NCBI GenBank assembly: GCA_046484325.1
Contig: JAWOJB010000093.1
Location: forward strand, 1-33,214
DNA from: JAWOJB01 sp046484325
Lineage (GTDB): Bacteria; Actinomycetota; Acidimicrobiia; Spongiisociales; ZC4RG35
Reading direction: 5' to 3'
DNA: 33,214 nucleotides
Shown: piece after piece, positions 15,492-23,567 of the stretch
Numbering within the stretch: the stretch's first letter is position 1
How the letters are laid out: each line of letters opens with the position of its first letter
Program-made: the position numbers and the translations under genes
Notes under the pieces: generated by a model
The model's input: the letters and a program-made list of their open reading frames with translations, nothing else
Told to the model about the DNA's origin: nothing
Databases searched by the model: none

Positions 15492-16136
15492 CTACTCGTT
15501 CTCCGACGACGGGCCACCCTCGACCGCAGAGCCACCGGTGGCTGCGATCTCGAAGAGCCCGGGGATCGCCTCGGCGGGGACCCTCCCCGAGAGACGCCCG
15601 ACCACGTCTCCCGCCTCGTCGACGATCACCCAGAAGGGGAATGCCGTCACCCCGAACGCACGGCCTGCGGTCTGGGCCTCGTCGTCGAGGATCGTCGGCG
15701 ACGTCCATCCCTCACTCTCCAGCCACGTACCTGGCGGAAAGTTCGGCCGCACCCGGCTGGTCGAGGTCGTCACCGCATAGAGATCGACCCTGGGGTCTCC
15801 CCCGGTCGAATCGACCCAGGCCTGCAGCTCCGGGACCTCGTCCTGGCAATGGGGACACCAGTGGGCCAGGAACACGATCACCTTGGGCCGTCCGTCGGCA
15901 CCGATGGCCGTCGAAGCGCCATTCCAGTCGACGCCCGTGAGCGCGGGAGCCGGCAGCCCGGCGGCCGGATCCGAGGCGGCATCGGCGAACGGAGCGAGAC
16001 TCGTCCCTTCCACCGTGACCTCGCCGAACGCCAGCGACTCGTCGACCTCCTGCTCCCCCGCCACCGAGATCGCGATCGCCAAGACCAGTGCGACGCCGAC
16101 GACGGCGAGCACCCCCCACAGCAGCTTCTTGTTCAT
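15492..16136 (-). CDS. Membrane-anchored thioredoxin-fold protein (TlpA/DsbA-like)
   Basis: A 214-residue protein with an N-terminal membrane anchor or signal (KKLLWGVLAVVGVALVLAIAIS, about residues 3-24) and a thioredoxin fold outside the membrane. The active site is W-C94-P-H-C97 in AHWCPHCQDEVPEL, and the cis-Pro region is VTAFPFWVIVD. CPHC is the dithiol of DsbA-like oxidases, which fits its partner, a DsbB homologue whose stop overlaps this start as ATGA. Together they probably introduce disulfides into exported proteins, with this protein as donor and DsbB reoxidising it. A reductant role cannot be excluded. Confidence 0.88.
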   Translation of the reverse strand: MNKKLLWGVLAVVGVALVLAIAISVAGEQEVDESLAFGEVTVEGTSLAPFADAASDPAAGLPAPALTGVDWNGASTAIGADGRPKVIVFLAHWCPHCQDEVPELQAWVDSTGGDPRVDLYAVTTSTSRVRPNFPPGTWLESEGWTSPTILDDEAQTAGRAFGVTAFPFWVIVDEAGDVVGRLSGRVPAEAIPGLFEIAATGGSAVEGGPSSENE

Positions 16137-16675
16137 CCGTCGATCTCCTCGGGCGGCGTCACCGGGGTTCCGGGCCGGAACGATAGGAGGAGCACCGAGA
16201 TAAGGGCGAACGCCGACAGCGCCATCAACGGGATCGACACGAACCCGAACTCGTTCACGTACTTGGCCGTGCAGGGGACGCCCACCGAGCAGGCGCCGGT
16301 GTCGAGCCCGGGAAAGGTCTGCAGGAGGTAGTGCCAGATCGCGATCCCGGCCCCGACGAGTGACAGTGGCAGCCCGTAGAACCGGATGGCGGGATCCCGC
16401 CGGATCGCCCCGACGGCGAGCACCGGCACCAACGGGTACATGGCGATCCGCTGGTACCAGCAGAGCCGACAGGGCTCGAACCCGAACCACTCGGAGTAGA
16501 TGAGGCTCCCGGCGGTGGCCGCCAGCGCCACCAACACCGCCAGCCAGGTGGCGAGGTCGCCGAACCCGGTGCGCCGCAGCGACCGCCGGACCGGCGGCAG
16601 GAGCAAGACCACGGCCGCCGCCATCGACATGAGGGCCAGGCTGGCAACGAACCGGTTGTAGACGAACACCGACAC
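16133..16675 (-). CDS. dsbB: Disulfide bond formation protein, DsbB family
   Basis: A 180-residue inner-membrane protein with four predicted membrane helices. It has C69-R-L-C72 in EPCRLCWYQRIAMYP and a second pair C129/C135 in GACSVGVPC, the two redox pairs of DsbB, which pass electrons from a DsbA-type thiol oxidase to quinone. GTG 16675 was chosen; an ATG at 16750 is in frame but would add 25 polar residues encoded across an inverted repeat. A CAATCT box and GAGGG upstream fit GTG 16675. It is coupled to the thioredoxin-fold gene downstream. Confidence 0.9.
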   Translation of the reverse strand: MSVFVYNRFVASLALMSMAAAVVLLLPPVRRSLRRTGFGDLATWLAVLVALAATAGSLIYSEWFGFEPCRLCWYQRIAMYPLVPVLAVGAIRRDPAIRFYGLPLSLVGAGIAIWHYLLQTFPGLDTGACSVGVPCTAKYVNEFGFVSIPLMALSAFALISVLLLSFRPGTPVTPPEEIDG

Positions 16676-16698
16676 AGGGGAGCACCCTCGCTCTCCGA

Positions 16699-16704
16699 AG
16701 ATTG
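16699..16704 (-). promoter_or_regulatory. -10 box for the dsbB operon
   Basis: CAATCT on the minus strand lies 23 nt before GTG 16675 and is partly inside the inverted repeat 16701-16741, which would let a bound protein block it. Confidence 0.35.
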
Positions 16705-16741
16705 AGCAACCACGAGGGCACAGGCCACGCGGTTGCTCAAT
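16701..16741. promoter_or_regulatory. 11-bp perfect inverted repeat, candidate operator of dsbB
   Basis: ATTGAGCAACC (16701-16711) and its exact complement GGTTGCTCAAT (16731-16741) flank a 19-nt spacer. It covers the dsbB promoter between the likely -35 region and the -10 box. It is AT-richer than its surroundings. A hairpin after tRNA-Glu is the alternative, but there is no U-run on the minus strand. Confidence 0.5.
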
Positions 16742-16769
16742 GAACGTCATGAAGCCTGGCGTGCAAGGG

Positions 16770-16842
16770 TAGCCCCGACCGGATTCGAACCGGCGTTTCC
16801 GGCTTGAAAGGCCGGCGTCCTAGGCCGCTGGACGACGGGGCC
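16770..16842 (-). tRNA. tRNA-Glu (anticodon TTC)
   Basis: On the minus strand the acceptor arm GGCCCCG pairs with CGGGGCT, the anticodon stem CCGGC/GCCGG closes loop CTTTCAA with anticodon TTC, and the T arm holds GGTTCGAATCC. The 3' CCA is not encoded. It sits 33 nt downstream of gltX, the glutamyl-tRNA synthetase gene, on the same strand. Confidence 0.95.
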
Positions 16843-16875
16843 GTGCCGGCTTGGATGGTACCGGCCGGGAGACGC

Positions 16876-18294
16876 TCACCCGAGCCGGCCCCGGGCGAGG
16901 GTGAGCCGCTCCAGGGTGTGGGCCCGGCCCAACACCGCCAGCGACTCGAACAGTGGCGGGCTGATCGACGAGCCGGTGACGGCCACCCGGATCGGCTGCA
17001 GGCCCTTGCGGGCGCCCACCCCCAGATCCTCCAGCATCCCCCGCAAAGCCGCCTCGATCGAGGTGGAGGACCAATCGCCCACGCCCTGGAGGCTCTCGAC
17101 CGCCGCCGCCAGGACGGCGCCGACCCCCTCCACCTCCATCACCTTGGTCCAGGAGTCCTCGTCGTACTCGGGCGTCTCGTACAGGAACCGCACCTGACCG
17201 GCGACCTCTGAGAGCAGCCTCGTCCTCTCCTGCACGAGTGGGGCGATCACCTCGAACCCGGCCCAGTCGTCGTCCGACAGCGCCCGCCCCAGCCCTCGCT
17301 CGAGGAACGGGCGGGCCCTGATGGTGAACTCGTCGGGGGCGAGGGCCCGCACGTACTCGCCGTTCATCCACTCGAGCTTGTCCGGGTCGAACACCGCCGG
17401 GTTCTTGGACACCTGGGGCAGGTCGAAGGCCGCCACCGCCTCGGCCCTGGAGAAGATCGTGTGCTCGGGCCCGAGCGACCAGCCCAGGAGCGACAGGAAG
17501 TTGAAGAGCGCCTCCTCGAGATAGCCGGCGTCGCGATACTCGGAGACGGCGGTGGCCGCGTACCGCTTCGACAGCTTCTTCCCGTCGGTGCCGAACAGCA
17601 GCGGCAGGTGGGCGTAGGTGGGGGGCTCGGCCCCCATCGCCCTGGAGAGCAGAATGTGCTTGGGCGTCGACGGGAGCAGGTCCTCGCCCCGGGCGACGTG
17701 GGTGATGGCGTAGTCGACGTCGTCCACCGTGGAGGCGAGGTGGTAGGTGGGGGTGCCGTCGGAGCGCAGAATGACGAAGTCGTCGATCGAGTCCGGCTCG
17801 AAGCGCACCTCACCACGGACGACGTCGCCGAACACCACCGGCCCGTCGGGAGGCACCGCCAGCCGGACGGGACCGGACCACACCGGCGGGTCGAGCCGTC
17901 GGATGTAGTAGCCAGGGTGCCGAGCCTCGCCCTGCGCTCTGGCCCGCAGCTCATCGAGGTGCTCGGGTGTGCGGTCGTCGTGATAGGCGGCGCCCGCCTC
18001 GACCAGTCGCTCGGCGACCTCCCGGTAGCGATCGAAGCGATCGGATTGGCGATAGGTGCCGTGCGGCCCCCCCACCTCCACTCCTTCGTCCCAATCGAGA
18101 CCGAGCCAGCGGAGTGAGCCGAGGATGTCCCGCTCGAATGCCGCGGTCGAGCGTTCCCGGTCGGTGTCGTCGATCCGCACGATGAACGTCCCACCGTGGT
18201 GGCGGGCGAACAGCCAGTTGAAGAGGGCCGCCCGCGCCGTGCCGACGTGGAGGTAGCCGGTAGGAGACGGAGCGATCCGCACCCGCACCGTCAT
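16876..18294 (-). CDS. gltX: Glutamyl-tRNA synthetase
   Basis: A 472-residue class I aminoacyl-tRNA synthetase charging tRNA-Glu. The HIGH-type signature is PSPTGYLHVGT (residues 9-19), with FIVRIDDTDRERS, TYHLASTVDD and KKLSKR (KMSKS equivalent, near residue 240), followed by the anticodon-binding domain. Length is normal. If no glutaminyl-tRNA synthetase exists in the genome it may also charge tRNA-Gln. ATG 18294 overlaps the FAH-family stop as ATGA, so the two are cotranscribed. The tRNA-Glu gene follows at once, a rare pairing of synthetase and cognate tRNA. Confidence 0.96.
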   Translation of the reverse strand: MTVRVRIAPSPTGYLHVGTARAALFNWLFARHHGGTFIVRIDDTDRERSTAAFERDILGSLRWLGLDWDEGVEVGGPHGTYRQSDRFDRYREVAERLVEAGAAYHDDRTPEHLDELRARAQGEARHPGYYIRRLDPPVWSGPVRLAVPPDGPVVFGDVVRGEVRFEPDSIDDFVILRSDGTPTYHLASTVDDVDYAITHVARGEDLLPSTPKHILLSRAMGAEPPTYAHLPLLFGTDGKKLSKRYAATAVSEYRDAGYLEEALFNFLSLLGWSLGPEHTIFSRAEAVAAFDLPQVSKNPAVFDPDKLEWMNGEYVRALAPDEFTIRARPFLERGLGRALSDDDWAGFEVIAPLVQERTRLLSEVAGQVRFLYETPEYDEDSWTKVMEVEGVGAVLAAAVESLQGVGDWSSTSIEAALRGMLEDLGVGARKGLQPIRVAVTGSSISPPLFESLAVLGRAHTLERLTLARGRLG

Positions 18295-19055
18295 CGGGCG
18301 GCCGTCACCCGGTTCTGGAGCGAGCCGATCCCGTCGATCTCGACCTCCATCAGATCGCCCGGCTCGACCGGCCCCACCCCGGCGGGGGTGCCGGTGAGCA
18401 CAACGTCGCCCGGCAGCAGGGTCATGACCCGCGACACGAACTCGACGATCTCGGCCACCCCGAACACCATGTCCGAGGTGAAGCCGGACTGGCGCACCTC
18501 GCCGTTGACCCGTCCCACGATGCCCATGCGCTCGAGCGGATCGAACTCGGTCTCGATTGCCGGCCCCAGAGGACAAAAGGTGTCGAAGCCCTTGGCGCGG
18601 GCCCACTGCCCGTCGCGACGCTGGAGATCCCGGGCCGTGACGTCGTTGGCCGCCGTGTACCCGAGGATGTAGGAGGAGGCGTCCTCGGCGCGGACGTGGC
18701 GCGCCACCCGGCCGATCACCACGGCCAGTTCGGCCTCGTGGTGCACCTCGGTCGAGATCGACGGATAGACGACGCCCGCGTCGGGGCCGATCACCGAGGT
18801 GGCCGGCTTGAGGAAGATGACCGGCTCCTCGGGGACGGTTCCTCCCATCTCCTCGGCGTGGTCGAGGTAGTTCTTGCCGACGCAGACCACCTTGGACGGC
18901 AGCACCGGGGCGAGCAGGTGCACCGACTCCCAGGGGACCACCGTCTCGGTCGGCTCCCAGGCGACCAGCGGCGAACCGTGATACAGGGTCACCCCGGCGG
19001 CCTCGGCCAGCCCGTAGGCGATGTCGTCGCCGGAGCGGAAGCGGACGAGCTTCAT
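18291..19055 (-). CDS. Fumarylacetoacetate hydrolase (FAH) family protein
   Basis: A 254-residue FAH-fold enzyme. The metal site is E107 and E109 in HHEAELAVVIG plus D138 in TAANDVTARDLQ, with SKVVCVGKNYLDHAEEMG and GDVVLTGTPAGVG. Members act on 2-oxo/enol acids (acylpyruvate hydrolase, oxaloacetate decarboxylase or tautomerase, hydroxyheptadienedioate isomerase); sequence does not decide which. An anabolic clean-up role is more likely than a catabolic one because no aromatic-degradation genes are near. ATG 19055 follows TACGGT by 8 nt. It is coupled to gltX. Confidence 0.9.
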   Translation of the reverse strand: MKLVRFRSGDDIAYGLAEAAGVTLYHGSPLVAWEPTETVVPWESVHLLAPVLPSKVVCVGKNYLDHAEEMGGTVPEEPVIFLKPATSVIGPDAGVVYPSISTEVHHEAELAVVIGRVARHVRAEDASSYILGYTAANDVTARDLQRRDGQWARAKGFDTFCPLGPAIETEFDPLERMGIVGRVNGEVRQSGFTSDMVFGVAEIVEFVSRVMTLLPGDVVLTGTPAGVGPVEPGDLMEVEIDGIGSLQNRVTAAR

Positions 19056-19063
19056 CGACGGCA

Positions 19064-19069
19064 ACCGTA
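19064..19069 (-). promoter_or_regulatory. -10 box for the FAH-gltX-tRNA run, leaderless type
   Basis: TACGGT on the minus strand stands 8 nt before ATG 19055, in the 40-nt gap after the thioesterase gene. It may drive FAH, gltX and tRNA-Glu. Confidence 0.5.
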
Positions 19070-19095
19070 GACGGATCGGCGGCCCGGGCCGTCGC

Positions 19096-19638
19096 TCACG
19101 GGTAGTACTCGTCGGATCGGTAAATCGAGGCCGGATACGGGGTCGGAGCCTCCAGCGCCCGGGTGAAGTGCTCGATCCCCACTTCGATGAAGAGCCCGGC
19201 GACCTCGACGTGCACGACACCGCCCGGCCCGAATCCGACCGCCTCGGCGTACAGCTTCCTCCCGTCGTCACCGGCCAGCCAGGCCTCGCCCCGGACCGTC
19301 ACGCCCAGCGGGATCGGCCGGAGGTAGTTCACCTCGAGCTTGGCGGTGACCGCCGGCCGCTGGTGGGCCATCGACACGAACCCGATGAGATCGTCGAAGA
19401 ACGCTGCGATCGCCCCGCCGTGGACGAGCCCCGGCCCGCCCTCGAAGCGGGGGTGGAACTCGATCTCCGCCACGACGAGGTCGCCCTCGTAGCGGGGGTG
19501 GATACCGAGGCGGGCCTCGTTGAGGGGGCCACAGCCGAAACACGTGTCGAGATGGTGGGGCGGGAGGTGCTCGATGACCGACCGGTCGGCGATCGGCACG
19601 ACCGTGCCGGTGACGTGACGGAAGCGGGGTCGATCCAC
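19096..19638 (-). CDS. Hotdog-fold acyl-CoA thioesterase-like protein (PaaI family)
   Basis: A 180-residue protein with the 4HBT/PaaI hotdog core, about residues 45-150: PGLVHGGAIAAFFDDLIGFVS holds the H73-G-G motif and the acidic D82/D83 pair, followed by TAKLEVNYLRPIPLG. It starts with a CFGCG motif like other small actinobacterial thioesterases. It probably hydrolyses an acyl-CoA; the substrate is unknown. GTG 19638, 5 nt after the stop of the preceding gene, was chosen; GTG at about 19600 is possible. It is the last gene of the S9 peptidase-ilvE run. Confidence 0.82.
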   Translation of the reverse strand: MDRPRFRHVTGTVVPIADRSVIEHLPPHHLDTCFGCGPLNEARLGIHPRYEGDLVVAEIEFHPRFEGGPGLVHGGAIAAFFDDLIGFVSMAHQRPAVTAKLEVNYLRPIPLGVTVRGEAWLAGDDGRKLYAEAVGFGPGGVVHVEVAGLFIEVGIEHFTRALEAPTPYPASIYRSDEYYP

Positions 19639-19643
19639 GGGAG

Positions 19644-20117
19644 TCAGTGGTTGAGCAGGTAGCGGACGTGCTCGGGGGTCTCGGCGAGCACATCGCGGTC
19701 GATCTCGGCGAGGACGCTCCGGCCCTTCACCCGCTCGTGGGCGGCCTGCTCGAGCCAGCGGCGGCGGCGCTCGGCGAGCTCCTCGGGGAGACCGGGCCCG
19801 TAACCGAGGATCAGCAACGCCACGTCGAGATCCTGGAGCACCGGTGCCCTGCCGAGGTGCGCCGCACGGGCGCCCATGAGGGTGGCGATGACGGCTTCGA
19901 GCACTTCGGAACGCTCGGGCAGTTCTGCATCCCGCAGGATCCGCCGGGCCCATCCGGTATCCGGGCCCGGGTTGCCGAATGCGGCACCCCGGGGAACGTC
20001 GTCGGGGGCGGTGATCACTCCCGGGCGAATCGGTCGCTCGCGGCTCGCCGGTGCCGGTTCGGGCACCGGCCGGGGGAGAACGGCAGCGTCCAGCTCGATG
20101 TTGGGTTGCTGTCCCAT
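19644..20117 (-). CDS. Conserved-looking small protein of unknown function
   Basis: A 157-residue soluble protein with no domain I recognise. Residues 1-60 are Pro-rich and probably flexible; residues 60-157 are charged and helical (RRILRDAELPERSEVLEAVIATLMGARAA split by loops, then ELAERRRRWLEQAAHERVKG). There is no signal peptide, membrane segment or metal motif. ATG 20117 has GGAGGA 6 nt upstream and starts 2 nt after the ilvE stop; the next gene starts 5 nt after its own stop. Tight packing makes it a real gene, but no role can be named. Confidence 0.7.
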   Translation of the reverse strand: MGQQPNIELDAAVLPRPVPEPAPASRERPIRPGVITAPDDVPRGAAFGNPGPDTGWARRILRDAELPERSEVLEAVIATLMGARAAHLGRAPVLQDLDVALLILGYGPGLPEELAERRRRWLEQAAHERVKGRSVLAEIDRDVLAETPEHVRYLLNH

Positions 20118-20119
20118 GC

Positions 20120-21040
20120 TCAGTCCTCCACGAATTCGAGCCAGTGTCGGTAGGCACCCAGCCGTCCGGTCACGGCCTGGTGGTAGAGGTCCTGGGCCCG
20201 ACGGGTCACCGGTCCGGGCTCACCCGGGCCGACCGGCCACCCGTCGACCTCCCGCACGGGGGTCACCTCGGCCGCAGTCCCCGTCATGAACACCTCGTCG
20301 GCGCCGGTGAGATCCCCGCGGGTGACCGCTGCTTCGACCACCTCGACCCCGTCCTCCCGCAGGAGGGTCATCACCGAGTGACGGGTGATGCCGTCGAGGA
20401 TCCCGGCCCCGAGCGGCGGTGTGAACACGGTGCCTCCTCGCACGACGAACAGGTTCTCCCCGCTCCCCTCGGACACGTGGCCATCCCGGTTCAGCATGAT
20501 CGCCTCGTCGTAGCCATGGGCGACCGCCTCCTGCTTGGCCAGGATCGAGTTGAGGTACTGCCCGGTGCCCTTCGCCGAGGGCACGAAGCTGGATGCGTCG
20601 ATCCGCCGCCACGATGAGACCTGGGTGCGAATGCCACGGGTCACCCCCTCCTCGCCCAGGTAGGTGCCCCATCTCCAGGCGGCGATCACGGACCGCACCT
20701 CGGCAGGGGCGGGATCGAGGCCGATCGACCCGAGACCGTAGAAGACGATGGGCCGGATGTAGCCGTGCTCGAGCCGGTTGACCGACAGGACCCGGAAGGT
20801 GGCGGCTGCGAGATCCTCGATCGACCAGGTCATCGGGATGCGGTAGACCTTGGCCGAGCGATGGAGACGGCGGAGGTGGTCGGTCAGCCGGAAGACGGCT
20901 GTGCCGTCGGGAGTCTGGTAGGCCCGGATCCCCTCGAACACCCCCGAGCCATAGTGGAGGGCGTGGCTGAGGACGTGCACGGTGGCGTCGGCCCATGCGA
21001 CGAGCTCGCCGTCGACCCAGATCTGTTCGGAGGGCTCCAC
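20120..21040 (-). CDS. ilvE: Branched-chain amino acid aminotransferase
   Basis: A 306-residue class IV PLP aminotransferase making Val, Leu and Ile from their keto acids. It starts near IWVDGELVAWADATVHVL and has HALHYGSGVFEGIRAY, PLP-binding K157 in SAKGTGQYLNS (aligned with E. coli K159) and SEGSGENLFVVRGG. GTG 21040 was chosen because it gives the family start and lies 31 nt after the S9-peptidase stop; no ribosome site is obvious. It is probably cotranscribed with the peptidase upstream and two genes downstream. No other branched-chain genes are in the window. Confidence 0.93.
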   Translation of the reverse strand: MEPSEQIWVDGELVAWADATVHVLSHALHYGSGVFEGIRAYQTPDGTAVFRLTDHLRRLHRSAKVYRIPMTWSIEDLAAATFRVLSVNRLEHGYIRPIVFYGLGSIGLDPAPAEVRSVIAAWRWGTYLGEEGVTRGIRTQVSSWRRIDASSFVPSAKGTGQYLNSILAKQEAVAHGYDEAIMLNRDGHVSEGSGENLFVVRGGTVFTPPLGAGILDGITRHSVMTLLREDGVEVVEAAVTRGDLTGADEVFMTGTAAEVTPVREVDGWPVGPGEPGPVTRRAQDLYHQAVTGRLGAYRHWLEFVED

Positions 21041-21071
21041 CGGCGGGAGGCTAGTGGTCGGCCCGACCGCC

Positions 21072-23009
21072 TCATCCCGCCCCGGGCGCCTCCTCATCGG
21101 CCGCCGGCGAGCTGTCCGGCATCAGGAATCGCCGGTGCCAACCGACGATCGCCTCGAACCGCTCGAGGCGGTGGCGGGGCGACCCCGACCGGCTCATCTC
21201 GTGACCCTCTCCCGGGAAGCGGAGCAGCTCGACCTCGACGCCGTTGCGCAGCAGCGCCACGAAGAGTTGCTCGGCCTGCTCGACCGGGCAGCGCCAATCG
21301 TTCTCGGCGTGCACCAGCAGGGTGGGCGTGGTGATCCGGTCGGCGATCGCCAGCGGGCTCTTCTCCCACCACTCCTCCCACCCGTCGGGGTAGTCGGCGC
21401 CCGTGTAGTGGCGCGGGAAGGTCGGGCCGATGTCGCTGGTGCCGGCGAACGACGGGAAGGACAGGAGGCCACGTTCGACCACCGCAGATCGGAATCGAGG
21501 GTCCGAGGCGATGGCCCAGGCGGTGAGAAAGCCGCCGTAGGAGCCTCCCATGATCCCGATACGGTCGGGATCGAGCCGTGGGAACCGGTCGAGGGCGGCC
21601 TCGAGCACCGCCAGGACATCGGCCAGATCCACCGTTCCCCATCCGCTGCCGACGACGGCACGAAGGAACTCCTCACCCTGCCCCGACGACCCTCGCGGGT
21701 TGCAGGCCACCACCCCGAAACCGGCGCCGGCGTACACCTGGAACTCGTCGAAGAACCCGAACCCGTACTGGGAGGCGGGACCACCGTGGACGTTGACGAG
21801 CACCGGCACCGACTCGGTGCCGGGAGGGAGCAAGACCCAGGCGTCGACCTCCACCCCGCCGGTGACGATCCGGAAGTGCTCGGGGAGGATCGAATCCACG
21901 GCCCCCCCGTTGAGGGCGGTGAGGACGTGCTCGCCGTCCCCATCGACCCGGTGCACCTCACCCGGTTCGGCGGGCGCGGCGGCGGTGAAGACGATGACGT
22001 CGCCCCACACGTCGAAACCGGTCACGACTCTGCTGCCCTCGACCAGCCGATCGATGGTGCCGTCCGGCCGGATCCGGACCAGCTCGTTCCGACCGGCATC
22101 CTCGACGGCGCACACGGCTGCCGTTTCCTGCCACGCCACCCGGGGAGGACCGGCTGCGATGGAGGCCAGGCTGCGATCGAGGTGACCGGACAGGTCCGCG
22201 AGACCGCCGTCGTCGTCCCTCCGGTAGAGCCGGTGGATGCCGGGCCACCCGTGCTCGTCGACGCCGAGGAGGTGGAGCCGACCGTCGGGTCGGTAGGCGG
22301 GCATGGCCCAGTACCGGCGATCTGCCACCCGGTTCACCTCCCCCGAGTCCACCTCGACCTCGAAGACGTCGACCCCCGGCTCGATGCCACCGAGCGGATG
22401 CCGGTCGGCGAGATACGCCACCCGGGAACCGTCGGGTGACCAGGCGGGCATGGAGACGTCGAGATCGTCGGGGGTGAGGCAGCGGGGGTCGGCCTCGCCC
22501 GTGGGATCGACCAGCCACAGCCTGCGCAGCCGGTCGTGCAGCCACCCCCGGTTGTCGAACCGGTACGGGAACCGGGTGATCCGCTTGGGCGTTCGCTCGC
22601 GCTCGTCGCCGTCCAGGTCCTCCGATCCCTCCGCCCACGTCACGGCGAGGGCAAGCAGCCACCGGCCATCTGGCGACCACTCCACCGACTCCACCCCCAA
22701 CCCGAACGAGGTGATCACGGCCGCCTCGCCGCCGTCGGCCGGCATCACCGCCGCCTGGGAGCGGGCCGGGCGCTCGGCCCCGGCGCGGAGGAAGGCGAGC
22801 CGGTTGCCGTCGGGCGACCAGCGAGCCCCGGAGTCCCCGGGGCCGGAGGTGAACCGGCGAGCTTCGCTGCCGTCCCACACCCAGATCGAGCGCTCGTAGC
22901 GGTCGAGGTCGAGATCGGGACGGGACACGGCGAACGCCAGGCGGGTGCCGTCCGGGTGGATGCGAGGGTCCGACGGGGTCCGGAGCCTGGCGATGTCCGA
23001 TGGATGCAC
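21072..23009 (-). CDS. Prolyl oligopeptidase (S9) family serine peptidase
   Basis: A 645-residue S9C-type peptidase. Residues 1 to about 390 form a WD40/TolB-like beta-propeller with repeated W-S-P-D-G units, and residues 400-645 form an alpha/beta hydrolase. The triad is S490 in GGSYGG, D571 in AENDWRCP and H603 in GEGHEMSR. No signal peptide is seen, so it acts in the cytosol, probably trimming oligopeptides or acylated peptides. GTG 23009 follows GGAGG by 6 nt. Linkage to ilvE could tie peptide recycling to amino-acid supply, which is inference. Confidence 0.93.
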   Translation of the reverse strand: MHPSDIARLRTPSDPRIHPDGTRLAFAVSRPDLDLDRYERSIWVWDGSEARRFTSGPGDSGARWSPDGNRLAFLRAGAERPARSQAAVMPADGGEAAVITSFGLGVESVEWSPDGRWLLALAVTWAEGSEDLDGDERERTPKRITRFPYRFDNRGWLHDRLRRLWLVDPTGEADPRCLTPDDLDVSMPAWSPDGSRVAYLADRHPLGGIEPGVDVFEVEVDSGEVNRVADRRYWAMPAYRPDGRLHLLGVDEHGWPGIHRLYRRDDDGGLADLSGHLDRSLASIAAGPPRVAWQETAAVCAVEDAGRNELVRIRPDGTIDRLVEGSRVVTGFDVWGDVIVFTAAAPAEPGEVHRVDGDGEHVLTALNGGAVDSILPEHFRIVTGGVEVDAWVLLPPGTESVPVLVNVHGGPASQYGFGFFDEFQVYAGAGFGVVACNPRGSSGQGEEFLRAVVGSGWGTVDLADVLAVLEAALDRFPRLDPDRIGIMGGSYGGFLTAWAIASDPRFRSAVVERGLLSFPSFAGTSDIGPTFPRHYTGADYPDGWEEWWEKSPLAIADRITTPTLLVHAENDWRCPVEQAEQLFVALLRNGVEVELLRFPGEGHEMSRSGSPRHRLERFEAIVGWHRRFLMPDSSPAADEEAPGAG

Positions 23010-23039
23010 GGGGAGCCTCCCTGGCCGGTGTGCGGAGAC

Positions 23040-23062
23040 CGAGGGTACCGCCGGTACCCTCG
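23040..23062. promoter_or_regulatory. 23-bp perfect palindrome containing back-to-back -10 boxes
   Basis: Two 11-bp arms (23040-23050 and 23052-23062) are exact complements around one central base. Each arm contains TACCCT: on the plus strand at 23055-23060, 8 nt before pgpA ATG 23069, and on the minus strand at 23042-23047, 32 nt before the S9 peptidase GTG. The palindrome therefore places two divergent -10 hexamers within one site. Confidence 0.6.
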
Positions 23063-23068
23063 CCGCCG

Positions 23069-23521
23069 ATGCGGCGCATCCTCGCCTCCTGGTTCGGGAC
23101 AGGGCTCGTGCTTGGACGGCTGCGCGGCTCGGACATGGGCTCGGGGACGGTGGGGGCCGCATTCGCCGTCCCGGTCGCCATGGTCCTGGCCCCGCTCGGA
23201 TGGCCTGCGCAGCTCGCGGCGGCCATGTTCGTGACGTTCGTGTCGGTGTGGGCCTCCGACGGCTTCGCCCGCGACGGCGGCGACCCCGGATGGGTGGTGA
23301 TCGACGAGGCCGCCGGTGCCCTCATTGCAATGATCGGGCTGGGGTGGCCGGCCGGGCTCGTTGCCTGGATCGTGTTCCGGGTTGCGGACATCTTCAAGCG
23401 GGCCTTCCCCGGCGTCGCGGCCGCCGAACGGCTCCCCGGAGGCTGGGGGATCACCGCCGACGATGTCGTCGCAGGCCTCTATGGGCTGGCGGCTGGATGG
23501 CTCGTCCAGACCCTGATCTGA
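23069..23521 (+). CDS. pgpA: Phosphatidylglycerophosphatase A family protein
   Basis: A 150-residue inner-membrane protein with about four membrane segments. It starts MRRILASWFGTGLVLGRLRG and has the PgpA acidic motifs WVVIDEAAG (near residue 77) and GITADDVVAGLYG (near 132), which bind Mg2+. It would dephosphorylate phosphatidylglycerol phosphate to phosphatidylglycerol. ATG 23069 lies 8 nt after TACCCT with no ribosome site, so a leaderless mRNA is likely. It is divergent from the S9 peptidase. Confidence 0.9.
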   Translation: MRRILASWFGTGLVLGRLRGSDMGSGTVGAAFAVPVAMVLAPLGWPAQLAAAMFVTFVSVWASDGFARDGGDPGWVVIDEAAGALIAMIGLGWPAGLVAWIVFRVADIFKRAFPGVAAAERLPGGWGITADDVVAGLYGLAAGWLVQTLI

Positions 23522-23534
23522 CGCCGCCGGCAGC

Positions 23535-23563
23535 CGCTCGGCGCCCGTACCTGCCGACGAGCG
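23535..23563. terminator. Hairpin between convergent pgpA and fhs
   Basis: An 8-bp stem (23535-23542 with 23553-23563, allowing one bulged C and unpaired ends) and a 10-nt loop fill most of the 46-nt gap between the stops of pgpA and fhs. It is weaker than the other hairpins. Confidence 0.3.
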
Positions 23564-23567
23564 AGCC

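Noticed and set aside
16676..16750. Longer dsbB start at ATG 16750
   Set aside because: The extra 25 residues are polar and Cys-containing, unlike a DsbB N-terminus, and are encoded over the inverted repeat and promoter.
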